Under the pieces are notes generated by a model, which saw nothing but the letters and a program-made list of their open reading frames with translations, searched no databases and was not told where the DNA came from. From Desmodus rotundus (lineage: Eukaryota; Chordata; Mammalia; Chiroptera; Phyllostomidae), in NCBI RefSeq assembly GCF_022682495.2, contig NC_071388.1, positions 84,011,073-84,075,072 of the forward strand: a stretch of DNA of 64,000 nt, written 5' to 3'. The stretch's first letter is position 1. Every line of letters starts with the position of its first letter. The position numbers and the translations under genes are program-made. Of the stretch, positions 46,201-59,688 are shown piece by piece.

Positions 46201-47510
46201 ATTCTTTCAAACAACCTGGGTGGACATAATCTCTATACGTTTTATTACTAGAAAATGTTAGTGTACTCCAATTGCTAATTTTTCATCTTTTTTTCTACTT
46301 TTATAAACTCATTTGAATATCTTGTGCTGACTACTTCAGGCCAGAATAGGGCTACTAAAAAAAAAGTGTCTTGGAGAGCAATTACTCTCCCACTCTGCTG
46401 GGTAAAGAGACCCAGGAAAAGGATTTTAGATCTCAGAAAATCCCCTAAGTGTAACCCATCCAGTCTGGAAGTAACAGTTGATGCTAATATGTTCATGTAA
46501 CAAAGCCTTATGTGTACACCTGAGCAATGCTTGTAAACAAAGAAGCTGATTTGTCCCCTGGTTGTGAGTACAATATGGAAGGAAATAGAAAATACTATGT
46601 CCTCTTCATGTTTTCAGTTTTATACAAATCCAAAACATTTTATGACTAATCTAACAAAAGTTGTTATATTCCAAAAATTTTCTGACTTTTAGGAAAATTC
46701 AAACTATCATATCATTTTTAATATAAATTTGGAAGAGAGCACTTGTCTACTGTTGACTTATTTTTTAAAAACCAATAAAAATGTCCTTTAATAGTTGCAA
46801 GTGTTATCAGAAAATTCTGTCAGTTGGGGTCGGTACATATGTGCTCAGTTTTTAGCTATGCTGCATAAGAATGTAGTGACCTTGGGAAAGTTATTTCTTT
46901 GCCCCTTATCATTTCCAGTCTATAAAATTTTCTACTTATGTAATGCATGGTTCTGATTCGTAATTCCTTTGCTCAGTCAGCATTTTGAAATTTCAAGTAA
47001 AACATACTATATTAAGACTTTCATTATATTCTTAATGGAGTAACACTCTTTATTTCACTTAATTATCACTTGACCATTTTATTAAGAGCAGGAATAATAG
47101 TTCTTTTCTTTTTTCTTCAACTTTTTATTTTACTCCCCAAGTTTTCAGGCCAGTAAAAGCAGGCCGTTGTAAAACTAAGCACAAAGCTATCAGCATTACT
47201 CGGTACAAGATGGCAGTATTTCGTCATGTCATATTTCAAATGCTTTACAGTCACTTTGTCTTATATTCTCAACCACACCTTTTTCTGTTCTGGCCATTTA
47301 CTTTGTATAAAACATCAAAGAGTTCCAGCTCTCTGAGGCCATGAACAGGAGTAAACGCGTGCAGTATAGGGTCCAAACATGCAGGAGAGCAACGTAGGTG
47401 GAGCTGTGAAAAAAGAGTATCTCTGTGCCTCTGAGTGTATATGAACTTAAATTCAACTCTTCTCAAAGTGTCATTTTATTCTTTATTGTTAGACTTCCAC
47501 AAAGGGCCAT
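43263..47510 (+). other. ALCAM intron 1, 5' part
   Basis: This is intronic sequence. The first 2 kb stays GC-rich and CpG-bearing (notably 44580-44720 and 44990-45110), then composition falls to AT-rich from about 45430. A 246-codon minus-strand open frame (43800-44540) begins at GTG and resembles nothing I know. A weak MIR-like stretch lies near 46860-46960 (splice-like text 'gaccttgggaaagttatttc'). Otherwise I see nothing assignable. Confidence 0.6.
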
Positions 47511-47514
47511 TTCA

Positions 47515-47695
47515 TTTTTAAAAATTTTAAATTAAATTTATTAGGGTGACATATGTTTCAAGTATACAATCCTGTGACAACATCATCTGTGTATTTCGTG
47601 TGCTCACCACCCAAAGTCAAACCTCCTCTTGTCGCCATACATATGACTCCTTCATTTCATTTCCTACACATATTAGAACATGAGCTAACTCATTG
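47515..47695 (-). mobile_element. Old L1 3' end (minus)
   Basis: 'ttattagggtgacatatgt', 'tcaagtatacaatcctgtga', 'catcatctgtgtatttcgtg' and 'gctcaccacccaaagtcaa' follow the order of an old L1 tail in reverse. Confidence 0.55.
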
Positions 47696-49955
47696 GAATA
47701 CTAAAGAAAGTTTTCTTTGAAGTGGTAGGTGATGAATTAATATTCATTTGATTTTTACTTTTGTATATCTTTTTTAAATTTTTCAATAAGAAATGAAAAA
47801 TAGCAGAAAAAATACCCATTTATACCTCTTCTTATTTTTTAAAAAATTAGGTCAGAATTTTCTCTTTCCTGTGGAGATCAAAGTCAAGACTAAAATATAT
47901 TCTCTATATTTAAGAAGAGAAATATAGGCTATTTGATAAGGTTAAGTCATGCAGGTATTATAACTATTCCTCTATGTACAAAGTATTATCGCATATTTGA
48001 AATTACTCATATTTTCATCCAGCTAATTTCTGTTTAAATAACAAAATTTATATACTCTCCCTTCCACCTTATTATAAGTGAAATACTATATATATTTCAG
48101 CTAGGACTAATTCTAAATGTGCTGTGGTATTCAGTCATTGTTTTATGGTACCCTGTTATCATAATCCATTATCGCAGTATGTTCCAAGAATGAAATTAGC
48201 TTTTAGTGCTGCCTCTCTTATTTAGCCAGTCAATTCTCAATTATCCATTACATTTACGGGGAACTCAGAGTTGCACATAATCCAAAACAATTTCTAATCA
48301 AAGGATTACTTAATTTGACTTTGAGTTCAAGTACTTCAATGAACATGCCTATGTCTGATTTTCTAAGAATTCATCGTATTACAACATAATGAAACTGAAC
48401 TGTGGGAGAATAGATTAATCAGAAATTCGATAGCTGTCCAGTTCCTCTGGCTGAGTTCCCCCCTTTCCTTTCCCCTGACACTTTCTCCTCTGTCACTCGG
48501 TGAACCATACAGCCTGGTGTATCTAATGCAGTCCTGGTTTATGCCCGATGTCCTGATTCAATTACTATGGTGCCCTACTTCACTCTAGAAGCGGTCTGGG
48601 TGACAAATTTTATGGCTACCGTAATTATTAATGACTTTCCTGTTTGCATGTCTGTCTTAGGGTACTTAAGTCTAAGGCATACATTCTTCGTCCTGACCAT
48701 TGCATATTTCTAACACTTTTTATTTATTTATCCGCTACAGTGAACTAACAATAGGAGTTATATGCCCCTTTAATGGTAAGTGTAAGACAGAGACAAGGTT
48801 ATAACTTGGAACCTCAGAATATTGCAGTGAGTGTGGAACATTAAGGATCTCATGGTGTGGAATGGAAACCAAATTCACTTGAGATGCTAAGAGAATAATG
48901 GTGGCTGAAATTCACCTGGGAGCTATACTTATTCAACAGCTATGAAGTGTCTAGGGAAGGCCTTTTCCAGTCTGATCCTGAAATCCTTTTGTAACAGTGG
49001 AAAATTTAACAGTGGGGAGTTGAAACCCACCCTGCCATTCTACTAATACTGTTCTTGTAAGTGCTGAGTCTAATATGTAGCTTGTAGATGGACAACATGT
49101 TTGTATAAGAATCCTAGAAAATAACTCCAAAAGATACAGACTCCGACCGTCAGGCTTCCCAGCTCCAGGAAACTTGCCGACCTTCATCCACGGAGCCAGG
49201 ATGACTAAATCGGGATGATGCACACTGGGCCATCACTGTCTTATTGGAATGGACTGTGCTCGTCTGTACTGTAAAAACTTCAACCCCCGCCCTTGATCTC
49301 TTTGTTTTGTTCCCCTCTCCCTCCTGATAAAAACCTCTGCATCCACTGAGATGTGAAGATGGGCTTTGAGACATGCATTCCCCCATCTTCCCCAGAGATA
49401 GCCTGCCATCTTCCATATTGCTGGCACCTGAAAATAAACCACTTTCCTTTACATCAGCACCTGGTTTTGTAGCAGCAGGCAGCTGGAGCTGCTCTCAGTT
49501 ACACTTTCTCATTCATTTGCATGTTTTCCATTCTTTTCTTCTATAAGTGTTCTCTATAAAATTGAAAGAAGCCCTAACTCTTTTTGTACAAATAAGCTAC
49601 AGTTGTATCCATTAGAAATGGTGACCTGACTTGGGACAGTCAACAATATGGCTAGAACAGCCGGTGCCAAGACTATTCCCAACTAGGCACGCATGTATTA
49701 TTTGGTTCATTTATTTCCGAATATCTCAGCTACTCAGAAAACCCCAACAATGGATGGAGATAAGGAATAGTGAGTGGATATTATCTAAGCACACAAAATA
49801 AAGGAAGCTGTAATATTGTCCTACAAAATAGGGGAAAATGAACCGAAAAGGCATTGGCCATTGTGGCTGAAACTCTTGTCAGACTATCCCTAAGTACTTT
49901 CCCTGGTAGTTGGGAGGTTATGGGTATAGAATTCACTATGACTAACTTGAACTAC
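47696..49955. other. ALCAM intron 1, unassigned
   Basis: AT-rich intronic DNA. The stretch 48950-49440 is less AT-rich and carries short minus-strand frames of 69-90 codons without any recognised domain. No exon seen. Confidence 0.4.
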
Positions 49956-49959
49956 AGTG

Positions 49960-50420
49960 TATCAGTTAATTATGCTGCACGGTAAAGCACTCCAAAACGC
50001 AGTGGTCTAAACCAGCTACCATTTTATGTAGCACGTTATCGGGCAGCTTGGCAATGTAGTCTGCACAGCCGGGTGATTTTCGATCGTAGCTAGTTGCCTT
50101 CATCGGTTAGTCTGCTGTGGGTCAGCTTAGGAAGCTTTACTTCTGGGAGTTAGCTGGTTATTTTTCAGGAAGAGTTAGTTCTTTGTGTTCTTTCCTTCTC
50201 TAATATGCTTCGCTCAGTTTTCTGTCTTGGTGGAAGCCACATTCTGTTGGTAAAGACAAGTCCTGAGCCCATCTCAAATTCAAGAGTGGGGAAATCATCT
50301 CCACCTATTGAAATGGAAGAAGCTAAAAGTACTTTGCAAACAGTGTGGATAAAGACCAGGACGGAGAATTAGGACCATTTTTGCAATCAGTCTACCCCTC
50401 ACAATAATAGTGGAGGGCAT
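49960..50420 (-). repeat. MLT1-type MaLR LTR (minus)
   Basis: 'tcagttaattatgctgcacg', 'ctccaaaacgcagtggtcta', 'tctgctgtgggtcagcttag', then 'gtcttggtggaagccacatt' and 'cagtctacccctcacaata' follow the reverse order of an MLT1 LTR. Compare the plus-strand copy at 17195. Confidence 0.65.
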
Positions 50421-51030
50421 AGCAGCAGCAAAGACCCTTACTGCAGATCTTTAGCCCCATATTCATAATGGTTGCCCTTCTTTTCTACATCCTTGAGCAG
50501 GAAATGGGACAGGTTTTAGAGACTCAAGCAGGGTCCAATAAGAACAGTCTCCTCTCACTCAAGCTTATATTCTCCTGGGATAAAATTATGGAAAGTTCAA
50601 TGCGTGTGCATGCACGCACGTGTGCACTGGGGGGGGGAGAGAGAGAGAAAGAGAGAGACTGAGAGTCTAAGAGAGAGATTTGTAAGGGTTAAAGGCATGC
50701 AATATTGCAATATGCAATTCATGGTCAGAGGCTACATTGTGATAGAAGAAAGGTTGTTGGAAAAATAAGAAGGTGCCTTAGACATTCATCTTGTTCAATT
50801 CTCTTGTTTGGTGGCTGAGATAGATGATGACTCAGGATATTAGATTCCCTCAAACTCAACAGCAAATTAGCCACTTTTTAGAGAACAATATTCTTAGTTT
50901 CACTTAGGCCTAGATTGAAGGTTTTGGAGCTATAAATAATGTTAGAATTACATAGTTACTTGCCTAACTCACATTGTTGGACAAATCAAGAGTAAAACTC
51001 ATGTGAATTAACAATTCAACCTACATAACA
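50421..51030. other. Intron 1 DNA with a GA-rich microsatellite
   Basis: A composite simple repeat lies at 50603-50680: GTGCATGCACGCACGTG followed by a G run and (GA)n. The rest is unassigned. Confidence 0.5.
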
Positions 51031-51400
51031 GCAATAAATGCTGCCTTTATTGAGTGCTCAGTATGTGCAAGGCACTGTGTTTGGCATTAGTGCCACTGTA
51101 ATAAGCTAGTTCCTCGTCAAGGTCTGACACACTGTGTTCTCTTCGGGAAGTAGAAATTAATTCAACAATTCTATAATTATTTGCTGGAAGTTTTGCTAAG
51201 TATTACGAGGGAAAATAAAGAGTATTTTACATCAGAGTGGTTAAATTTGGTCTAGAGCTTAGAAAAAAATCAGAAAAGTTCTTTCAGGAAGTGATAACTG
51301 AGGTATGTGCTGAGGAATAAGCAAGCAAAAGATTCAGACTGAGAGAATTTTATGGGTGAAGACGCTAGGGCGGAAAGGAACATGGCTTCTGATGCCTGCA
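51030..51400 (-). repeat. L2 element (minus)
   Basis: 'tttattgagtgctcagtatg' with 'tgcaaggcactgtgtttggc' begins a reversed L2, and 'ttctttcaggaagtgataac' and 'tgaggaataagcaagcaaaa' continue it. Confidence 0.6.
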
Positions 51401-51479
51401 GGAGCCTAGGAATTCCCTAAAGTTGCTCAAATACTTTCCTGTAATTTCCCTAATTTACTTACAAGTTGTGGGGTTCAGA

Positions 51480-51900
51480 AGACGATCTCTTTGATCTTAT
51501 TCAAATACCCATACATTAGCAAATATTTGCATATGCACTTCTTTTAAAAAACGAACATACTGTACATACCATTTTGTGCGTTTCCTTTTTCACTTAGCAC
51601 ATTTTGAAAATTACGAGATTATCCCATATCAGCACTCTTTTTAACACAGTATATTGGATTTCATTATATGCACTGGAATTAATTCGACCATTTCTTCGGT
51701 TTTTGGAAATGTAGTTTTCAATCTCGTTTTATTACAAATAGTACAGAAATGAACATCCTAATACAAGTTCTTGTCCATATGTGCAATTAGGTTGGTAGGA
51801 AAATGTCCTGGAAGTGAAATTGCTGCATGAAAGAATATGGGTATTTTTCATCTAGAAAGAACTTCTAAAATTACAGTCAAAGAGTATGCACTTTATTGTA
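51480..51900 (-). mobile_element. Old L1M-type 3' end (minus)
   Basis: 'gcgtttcctttttcacttag', 'atcccatatcagcactcttt' and 'atagtacagaaatgaacatc' follow the reversed 3' UTR of an ancient L1, similar to 20870-21200. Confidence 0.55.
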
Positions 51901-51959
51901 TGTGTGAAAGTTGGTATGAGAGTAGATCTAAAAGTACTCATCACGAGAAAAAGTGTCGT

Positions 51960-52105
51960 GACTACGTGCAGTGATAGATGTTGACAGAACTTACCGTGGC
52001 AATCATTTTGTACTGCATACATGTATCAAATCATTATGGTGTACACCTAAAACTAATGCAGTGTTACATGTCGCTTATGTCTCAATGGGTATGCATCTTT
52101 TAAAA
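51960..52105 (+). mobile_element. Old L1 3' end (plus)
   Basis: 'caatcattttgtactgcata', 'aatcattatggtgtacacct' and 'aaaactaatgcagtgttaca' match the terminal 3' UTR of ancient L1 elements in sense orientation. Confidence 0.6.
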
Positions 52106-52585
52106 GTTCCAACAAAAGGATACTGCCTTCCTCATACTTCCTCTGTAACTATGAACTATTAGTATAAACAGGATAATAGATTGGTTCTGGTTTATTTAAA
52201 GCTTTATGGGAAGTATGAGAATTACAGGAGTAGTAGCCACACATACTCACATGTAAGGCAAAACCCGTAGATAGATTGGTGCCTAACTTTATTATACATG
52301 AGATGAGGCAAAAAATAGGAGAAAAACGTTCATTCTTTACTGCTTTTCCAAATAAGATGGATAACTTTTAGAACATAAACTACATAATTACAAGCCACAT
52401 TTTCTTTCATTTTGGAAGATTTATGCTCTGTGGAAGCTTTTGGAGTAGTTGAGATTGTTTTTCATTACACAGGTGCTTTCCAAATATTTGGGTTAGTTTG
52501 TTGTACAATATACATTGGGGGGGTGTCTAACTAATGCCATTTTGTAAAGCCTGCATTAATAGTTCTTACTAGACAGACTTTGGCT
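52106..52585. other. Intron 1 DNA, nothing recognised
   Basis: This is AT-rich, unassigned sequence. Confidence 0.35.
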
Positions 52586-52587
52586 AT

Positions 52588-52811
52588 TTTTATTTATTTA
52601 TTTAATCCTCACTCGATAATATGTTTATTATTGATTTGAGAGAGACCAAGAGGCATTGGTGTGAGAGGTAAACATGGATCAGTTGCCTCCTATACACGCC
52701 CCAATCAGGCATCCAGCCCACAATCTAGGTATGTGTCCTGACTGGGAATCAAACCCACTGCCTTTTGGTGGATGGAACAATGCTCCATCCTACTGAGCCA
52801 CTCGGCCAGTG
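52588..52811 (-). mobile_element. VES-type SINE (minus)
   Basis: A T-rich end (reversed tail), a diverged body with 'gttgcctcctatacacgccc', the B box as GGGAATCAAACCC at 52744-52756, and the tRNA-like head reversed as 'tactgagccactcggccagt'. More diverged than the copies at 6283 and 40601. Confidence 0.75.
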
Positions 52812-53043
52812 CATCAGTTATTTTTAAATACACCATATTTTGAACAATTCTTCCAACAAATTTGTTTTGATATGGTCATCAAAATTGTTGGTGAGCTAAT
52901 AAAAACTACCACCTTCCACAAATTTATAAATAACATCAGTGCCATTAATATGTTTCATGCTGCAGTTTTGGATTTATTATGGATAAGAGTAAAATATTTA
53001 TTTTGTAGCCACTTTTATATTAAAAAAACTATATATATATATA
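52812..53043. repeat. Intron 1 DNA ending in a TA microsatellite
   Basis: AT-rich DNA ends in (TA)n at about 53027-53043, next to the mariner insertion. A 99-codon frame over it (52809-53108) is fortuitous. Confidence 0.5.
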
Positions 53044-53592
53044 TGACCCCCAAAATGGAATTTATTTGTAACAATGTGTGTGTTTATTTTTACATGTTTA
53101 AACTTTAGTCACCTCCAAAGTGCTCTCCATTTGATGCGATACACCTATCGAGACTTTTTCACTGCTTAAAACAGTATTTGAACTCATGAATTTTAATGAC
53201 TTTTAGTGCTTCTGCTGTTTTTTGTTTCACCTCTTCCAAAGTGGCAAAATGTTTCCTTTTGAGGACTTTTTTGAAACAGGGAAACAAACAAAAAAATCAC
53301 TAGGGACAAGATCGGGTGAAAAGGTAGGGTGAGGCACGCGGGGTCAGGCCATTTTCGGTCAAAAACTGCTGAACACTAAGCATAGTGTGGGTAGGTGCAC
53401 TTGTAAATCACCCATCATGAAATAGGCAAACATGTTGAAAGAATCTTCAAAACAGTTCACTGAAGCTGAATGCAGCCTCTCACAACAACACCAGCTGGTA
53501 CACTCATACAGATGGGTTCACCTAGCAGGGGAAGCCTTTTCAAGAGGCCCATCCTCTAGAAGATAATTCCAGTTTTTGGCATTCCCCCCTCA
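53044..53592 (-). mobile_element. Internally deleted mariner, copy 2 (549 bp)
   Basis: It is flanked by TA (53042-53043 and 53593-53594). On the minus strand it begins TGAGGGGGGAATGCCAAAAA and ends 'ttccattttgggggtca'. The body matches copy 1 (14477-15034) block for block: 'gtgagaggctgcattcagc', 'tttcatgatgggtgattta', 'aaaaaagtcctcaaaagga'. The transposase C-terminal half is decayed and the N-terminal half is absent. Confidence 0.8.
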
Positions 53593-53594
53593 TA

Positions 53595-54360
53595 TATAAA
53601 GAGTTTTTCAAAGAACGGATGCTGAAGATATATTTTTAAACAAAGCAACAAATATTCATAATGGAGTTAATAATAGTATGCACATACCATAATTTCATGA
53701 ATAAATCAGTTTCAGCCGAGCATTTAGTTTTAAATGTTCAAATTGATGCCATTTGTACTTCATTCTTCAAACATATTCTCTACCAGGATGATAAATACAT
53801 GACACTATCAAAAATGTTTTTTGATTATAAGACATAGTTTGGTTATAAGACACAGATTTTGTTTTTGTAGAGATGTACTTGACTCTAAACATAAATAATG
53901 CCTTTGCTATTAGATGCAAGAGTGAAATGTAATACACATTTGGATTTACCTGTTGGAGTCATCCCCTACTGAACTCAATCCCAGTGGATGGTAATCAAGG
54001 CCTCAAATAAAAATTTTCTTTTATAGATGATGGATTAGTATAAAATTGCTTTTCTTCTCATACTAGATGGCAAATAAGTATCTGTTTATTAAAACTCTGT
54101 ATCTTCTCAGCTGTGTTTTTCTTTGCTAATAATAAATGTGTCTCCTTACTATAAAATAAGTGATGAAACAATAAAAAAGAGTCAAGTTTCAGGGTATGGC
54201 TTATAGATTATCATTTTTTAGAATTGATCCAAAATATTTGGTTACAAAGGACTGGAAGTGGTTGAGTAGTTTTTTTTTCTTTTCTTTCTTTTTTTTTTGT
54301 AGATAATGTAGCTATAGCTTGATCACATTTTTGAAAAGTGATTCTCTGATTAATTTGTAG
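53595..54360. other. Intron 1 DNA, nothing recognised
   Basis: This is AT-rich, with no exon or assignable repeat. A T-rich run lies at 54270-54298. Confidence 0.4.
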
Positions 54361-54364
54361 ACTG

Positions 54365-54610
54365 TCAGTGCTCACAGATTTCACAGACTACCAATGTAGA
54401 CTTCATTGGACAAGAGCTCAAGAGCTTGGGCTATGGATTGAAGAATTACTTTTATTTCTAGCTCTTGTCTCTAGCTCTTATTTTCTTATTTGCAAAATGC
54501 AAATAGTAATACTACTAAGTTTATTGGAAATAAATATTCAAAAAAGTAATGAGGGTACAGTGCATTTCTCAGTCCATGGCACACAGTGGACTCTCAACTA
54601 ATAAGAATTA
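54365..54610 (+). repeat. MIR (plus), diverged
   Basis: 'aagagcttgggctatggatt', 'ttatttgcaaaatgcaaata' and 'cacagtggactctcaactaa' follow MIR order. Confidence 0.5.
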
Positions 54611-54673
54611 TTATGAGTCAGATTTTTTAGTAATTATAGTATTATACTGTTAGTTTATTCATGTCAGAAAATA

Positions 54674-55228
54674 CTGGGTGGGCCAAAAAGTTCATTTAGT
54701 TTTTTCCATATGATGGCTCTAGTAGTGCTTAGTTGTCTTGAACTTCATTTGAAGTAATTTTGTTAGATTGTGTTGTGACAGCTGTCATATCAACATTCGT
54801 GTAAATAAAAGTTAGCAAAATTGCTGAATTTTTGTGTAGCCATTTTAACACTGAAGATGGAAGATGACATGCAACATTTTTGGCATATTATACTTTATTA
54901 TTTCAAGACAGGTAAAAATGCAACTGCAACACAATAAAAAATTTGTGCAGTGTATGGAGAAGGTACTGTGACTGATCAAACCTGTCAAAAGTGGTTTGCA
55001 AAGTTTCTTGGTACTATTAACATTTTGGCCAAAGAATTCTTTGCTGTGGGGCTGTCTTATGCTTTGGAAGATGTTTAGCAGCACCCCTGGCCTCTATGCA
55101 CTACAAGCCAATAATGGGAGATAGCCAAAATACTCAAAATATCCAAATCAATAAATTTATTGGTTAAAAATGAAAAATGTGTCTTTTATTTTACAGAAAA
55201 AACTAAATAGACTTTTTTGTCAACCTAA
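54674..55228 (+). mobile_element. Mariner of a second family, internally rearranged
   Basis: Terminal inverted repeats are visible: left GGGTGGGCCAAAAAGTTC with ATTTAGTTTTTTCC; right, reversed, TTAGGTTGACAAAAAAGTC with TATTTAGTTTTTTC. TA flanks both ends (54672-54673, 55229-55230). A start-of-transposase remnant begins at 54855 (MEDDMQHFWHIILYYF) and reaches a KWF helix-turn-helix block near 54990. The middle (about 55015-55110) resembles a MER5-type hAT fragment, and most of the transposase is gone. Confidence 0.7.
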
Positions 55229-55230
55229 TA

Positions 55231-58200
55231 TGTGAAATACTTAATTTCACTGATTGAAAGACATATTTAAGTTCCCTCCACGTACATTTTCGGCTTTCAA
55301 GAACAAAATTGGAATCCATGTTCTTATAAGATAGTTCAGAGTCCCATTGTCTCTCAAGTAACTTTTCAGTTTTATCAACTCAAGAAAAACAAAAGAAAAA
55401 CAAATTTAAAATTACAACCTTAAAAAATGTAATTCCCTCCAATGAACAATTCAGAAAAAAAGAGCACATGTTTGAAAACTGTAAGGACATATGTAATTTA
55501 CAACTACAGTCTTAGATGTTGGTATTATGTATGTTTCTGTAGTTTGAAAGACATTAGACCTTAGAGAAACATTTTGTAAGCATTGTAATAGAATCATTTT
55601 GATTATAAAATTATGGTTTAAATACAAGGTACATTCTCTCAATAGTAATTCAGTAGAGGGAGCTCAACTACTTTCTTTTATGAGCACTGTAGAATGATGC
55701 TGCTCATGATGATTTTTTGGTGAGATTATTAAAATATAATTGTAACAGTGATATTTTGGAAGTTGAATAATATTCTTCTTTTACTAATCGGATTAAAAAT
55801 GCTTCTACAAACAAACATGTTTGGATAAGAAATTGGTAGATGGTACTAAGTAGGTATACGTTCGAGAAGCATACTTCACTAGTATAGTAAGGCATCAAAG
55901 GAGAGCAGTTTATTTCCGATTACAAAGTAATGACCATTTTGGATATCACTTTTGTGGTGCTATTAAATAAAAACAGTTATATATTTGAAAAGGAGAAAAA
56001 ATAGCTGGTATTTTTCTCAGTTACTCTGCCTAGATTTAGGCAGGCAATATTTAAGATATTTGTATCATAGAAAATACAAGTATATTGTAGGCCGTGCCTT
56101 GAATACTGTTAACATTTCACAATATTGTTAAATAATCTAAACAATAACATTTAGAGAAAATTTGCAGAAAATTTGGTGTTATTTTTGCAAATGTATTTTC
56201 CATCAAAGCATTTTGAAATTGGAGACAAAAGCCAAAGAAAAATTTATGAAAAAATGAAATGACTTTATTTTTACTAAAAAAATAAACCTCGTGCTCTTAA
56301 AACTAATGTATCATTTTAAGAAACAGGCCAGTACTGATTTTTTAAAAAGTGCAGAATTGGATTTATCGTAGTATCTTGTTATTTGGTGGTATTTTATATC
56401 TGAAACCTTAATGGGTTTAAGTCTTTCTGACATCTCTGGACAAAATAGTCTTAATTCTTACAACTTTTTTACTTAAAGCCTTTGAAAGCAATAAACCTAA
56501 TTTTTTTTCTTTCCTTTGTATCCTTCCCAGTTGTTCTGAATTTTAACTTCTATATCATGATTTTATTCTGTCATTTTTTTGCAGACAGCCTTGTTAATGA
56601 ATTTTTACTTCTTTGGTCTATGAGTCAAGTTGTCTCCTGAATCCCTGCAATTTCTAGTATGTTTCTACTATGTTATAAAAGTACTTATTCAGATAAACCA
56701 ATACAAGTCCAACCTGTTGTCAGTATTGGCTCCCACTTATTGAATACTTGCTAAGTTCCATGCAGTAGCACTTCATAAAATAATGGCCAAAATATTTTTA
56801 TAACCAATTTTAAGTTTAAAAACTGTACTCGCTTATTTTTTGAATTATAAAATCTAATCTCACTTTCAGTCTTTTCAATATAGGACTTTGAATACAGTGT
56901 AGCATATGTATCAAAAAGTAGAGCAAAGATATCAAATAAAGGCAAGTAAGTGTCACTTTCTCATTCTTTTCACAGACTGTATGAAACTGGTTGGGCCATG
57001 TCAATGACGTGTCTATATCTCTTTGGAATCGACTGCCTAAGGATTCATGCATAAGGCAACTGAATACAATTATTCAAGGCCAGCATGAATTTCAGATTTG
57101 ATTAGTTACAGGTTACCTTTACTGGGTCATTGACAAATAGAACCCAATTAAATCCATTCTCACTGGCTAGGGACATTGTTCCTTATGCTTAGATTTCGTA
57201 AGACTTTTCCCCACATCCTACCTTCCTACTTCTTTTCCCCAGTGCCCCTACCCCTAAACATTAACCCCACTTCCTGACAGCCTAGAACTAGCCTTTCATT
57301 TTATTAAATGTATGTATTTAGTTGCTCTCTTACTGAGTTGTGTATTTTGTTCTCGAAAAAATTAAAATTACATGGAACTGTATATTTTACTTTTTCCTAT
57401 CAAGTTAGGTACATGTGCGAGAAGCGTGTCTGTTTGGGTGCAGAGCCCAATTCAGGAACTACTGAAAAACGAGTATCGTTAGGTTCCTTTTTTGAGCGCA
57501 GTCTCCAGTGTTTGGAATGCCATCCTTCTGAACTCAGTCCTTTAATATGAAAACAAACATCAAAGGTAGTGTGAGCAAATTACCCAATATACATAATTTT
57601 TGCAATAGTTTCAATCTTACTCTGGTTAATATCAGATGAAGTGTTGATATTTCAAATGGATGACTTTCGAATTTGTCTTCTCTTTTTACCTCAGGTCATT
57701 TTTCCAAATAGAAATTTAGATATTTCTCCATGAGACAAATAGTTAGAATAACTGAGGAGTAATTACATTTTCCACAGCATTATGTAGTAGCCAAAAAGCC
57801 GAGGTTCTAAATGAGTTTGTTACAGGAAGGGAAGGAGGAAATAAAAATAAAATAAAAAAACAATCCTCCCTACCCACAAAAAATAACCAAGAAACCATCA
57901 AACCAAGCCCAGAAACATTTTAAACATAAGATCATCTTTTACTTTACTCTTTCGTTGATTATTTACTTTGCCTTCTGGGAATATTACACAATCTATTAGC
58001 TTTTTCTCTTTAGGTGTTTGCAGGATATGGAATGTACCACTAACTTTAAAAAAATAACATTGATTCTCGTAACAGAACCAGTGTGTACTTGTTAACCACA
58101 TAACTGCATTATTAAATGTAGTTGCTTAACGAATTATAAAATAAAATGAAAAAACAGTTAGGAAAACAGGCCCCATGCAAACGGTCCATACACTCCACTA

Positions 58201-59240
58201 ACTTTACTGTTTAGTAATTAAACAGAAAGCATTTAATAATGAGTGCTGGTTTATCATTATTGAATCAATAACAATAACCAGGATCATTGTGGAGTTAATA
58301 AGTGACCAAGAACTTGCCATGTCGGTGAGGCCTGACCGCCAGGGATCAATGGCAGCGTAATACAGGGGACAGAAAAGGGAAGATAAGCCCCAGGTTTCAG
58401 TTCCACCCTCGTCAGCAGCGCTGGGGTTATGGTTAGTCACTTCATGTTTCGGTTCGCTGTTTCTCCGCTTGTTCAGTGACGGTATTAGGCTAGTGGGCTT
58501 CCTTCTATGTGGTCATGAGTGTTGCGTGATTTGATTCCAGTACTAAATAAAAATGATCTTCACATTGTCTCTTTTGTATTGTTCTTCTTTTTCCTCAGCA
58601 GAATGCTCAGTAGAGAGCTAGCCCTGTAACGTTCTGCAGATTGAGATTCCCACTCACAGTGGACCCTAAATAAGATGATTGAATCATAGAAATAAAAAAA
58701 TGTAATATAGGCAAGCATTAACAGAGTATGAAGTTATGATAGACAAGGAAGGGTAAAACTTTCCCCCTATTTAACACTGAACAAACTTCATGAGAGTACA
58801 GAATTACATTTTATTTCAGGCTTCATATTTTAAATAAAGATGTGGAGAAGTTTAATTTGGTTCAAAGAAAAATAATAAATAGATTAAACCATATAAAACA
58901 CAGGGCCTGTGACGAGGAGTGAGGGCCTGATGAGAACACTCATCCAAGATTCCCTGTTTTTAGGGAAAAGTTAGCCCACAACAGTAACAGAACAGGATTC
59001 AACTGCTGAAAGAAAAAGCTAGTTCCTTGATTTTGAATTTGCTACTTTTGGGAAGACTCAAATAGCACTGTCCCTGATAGTGTAACAATATGTTACAGCC
59101 ACTTGATGGTCAGACATGCGATATATGTATTCCCTACTCCAGGCAGAGATATTCTGATGTCTCTTTCAACTGGGAGATCAGTATGGATGGATAATAAATT
59201 GAGGATTAATGCTTCATTTTTCTTACCTATAAAGTAATAG
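55231..59240. other. ALCAM intron 1, unassigned
   Basis: About 4 kb of AT-rich DNA without recognised exon, RNA gene or young repeat. Short open frames on both strands show no domain. It may include old repeats too diverged to see. Confidence 0.4.
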
Positions 59241-59688
59241 GTTTCATTTTTTTGCAAATATTTGTCCAGTTCTCCCAACACCATTTATTGAATAGACTAT
59301 CCACGGTATGTTTTGGCCTTCTTTGTCAAATAGTAATTGTGCATAAATGCATGGGTTTATTTCTGGACACTCTATTCTGTTCCATTGATCTATATGCTTG
59401 TTATTTCTGCCAGTACCATGCTGTTTTGATTACTATGGCCTTGTAGTATAGTTTGATATCGTGGTGTGTGATTCCTCCAACTTTTTTCTTCTTTCTCAAG
59501 ATTTCTCTGGCTGTTTGGTATTTTTTGTGGTTCCATATAAATGTTTGGAATATCTGTTTGAGTTCTGTGAAATATGCCTTAGTATCTTGATAGGAATTGT
59601 GATGAATCTATAGATTGCTTTGGGTAGTAGGGACATTTTAATAATGTTAATTCTTCCTCTCCATGGACAAGTATATGCTTCCACTTAT

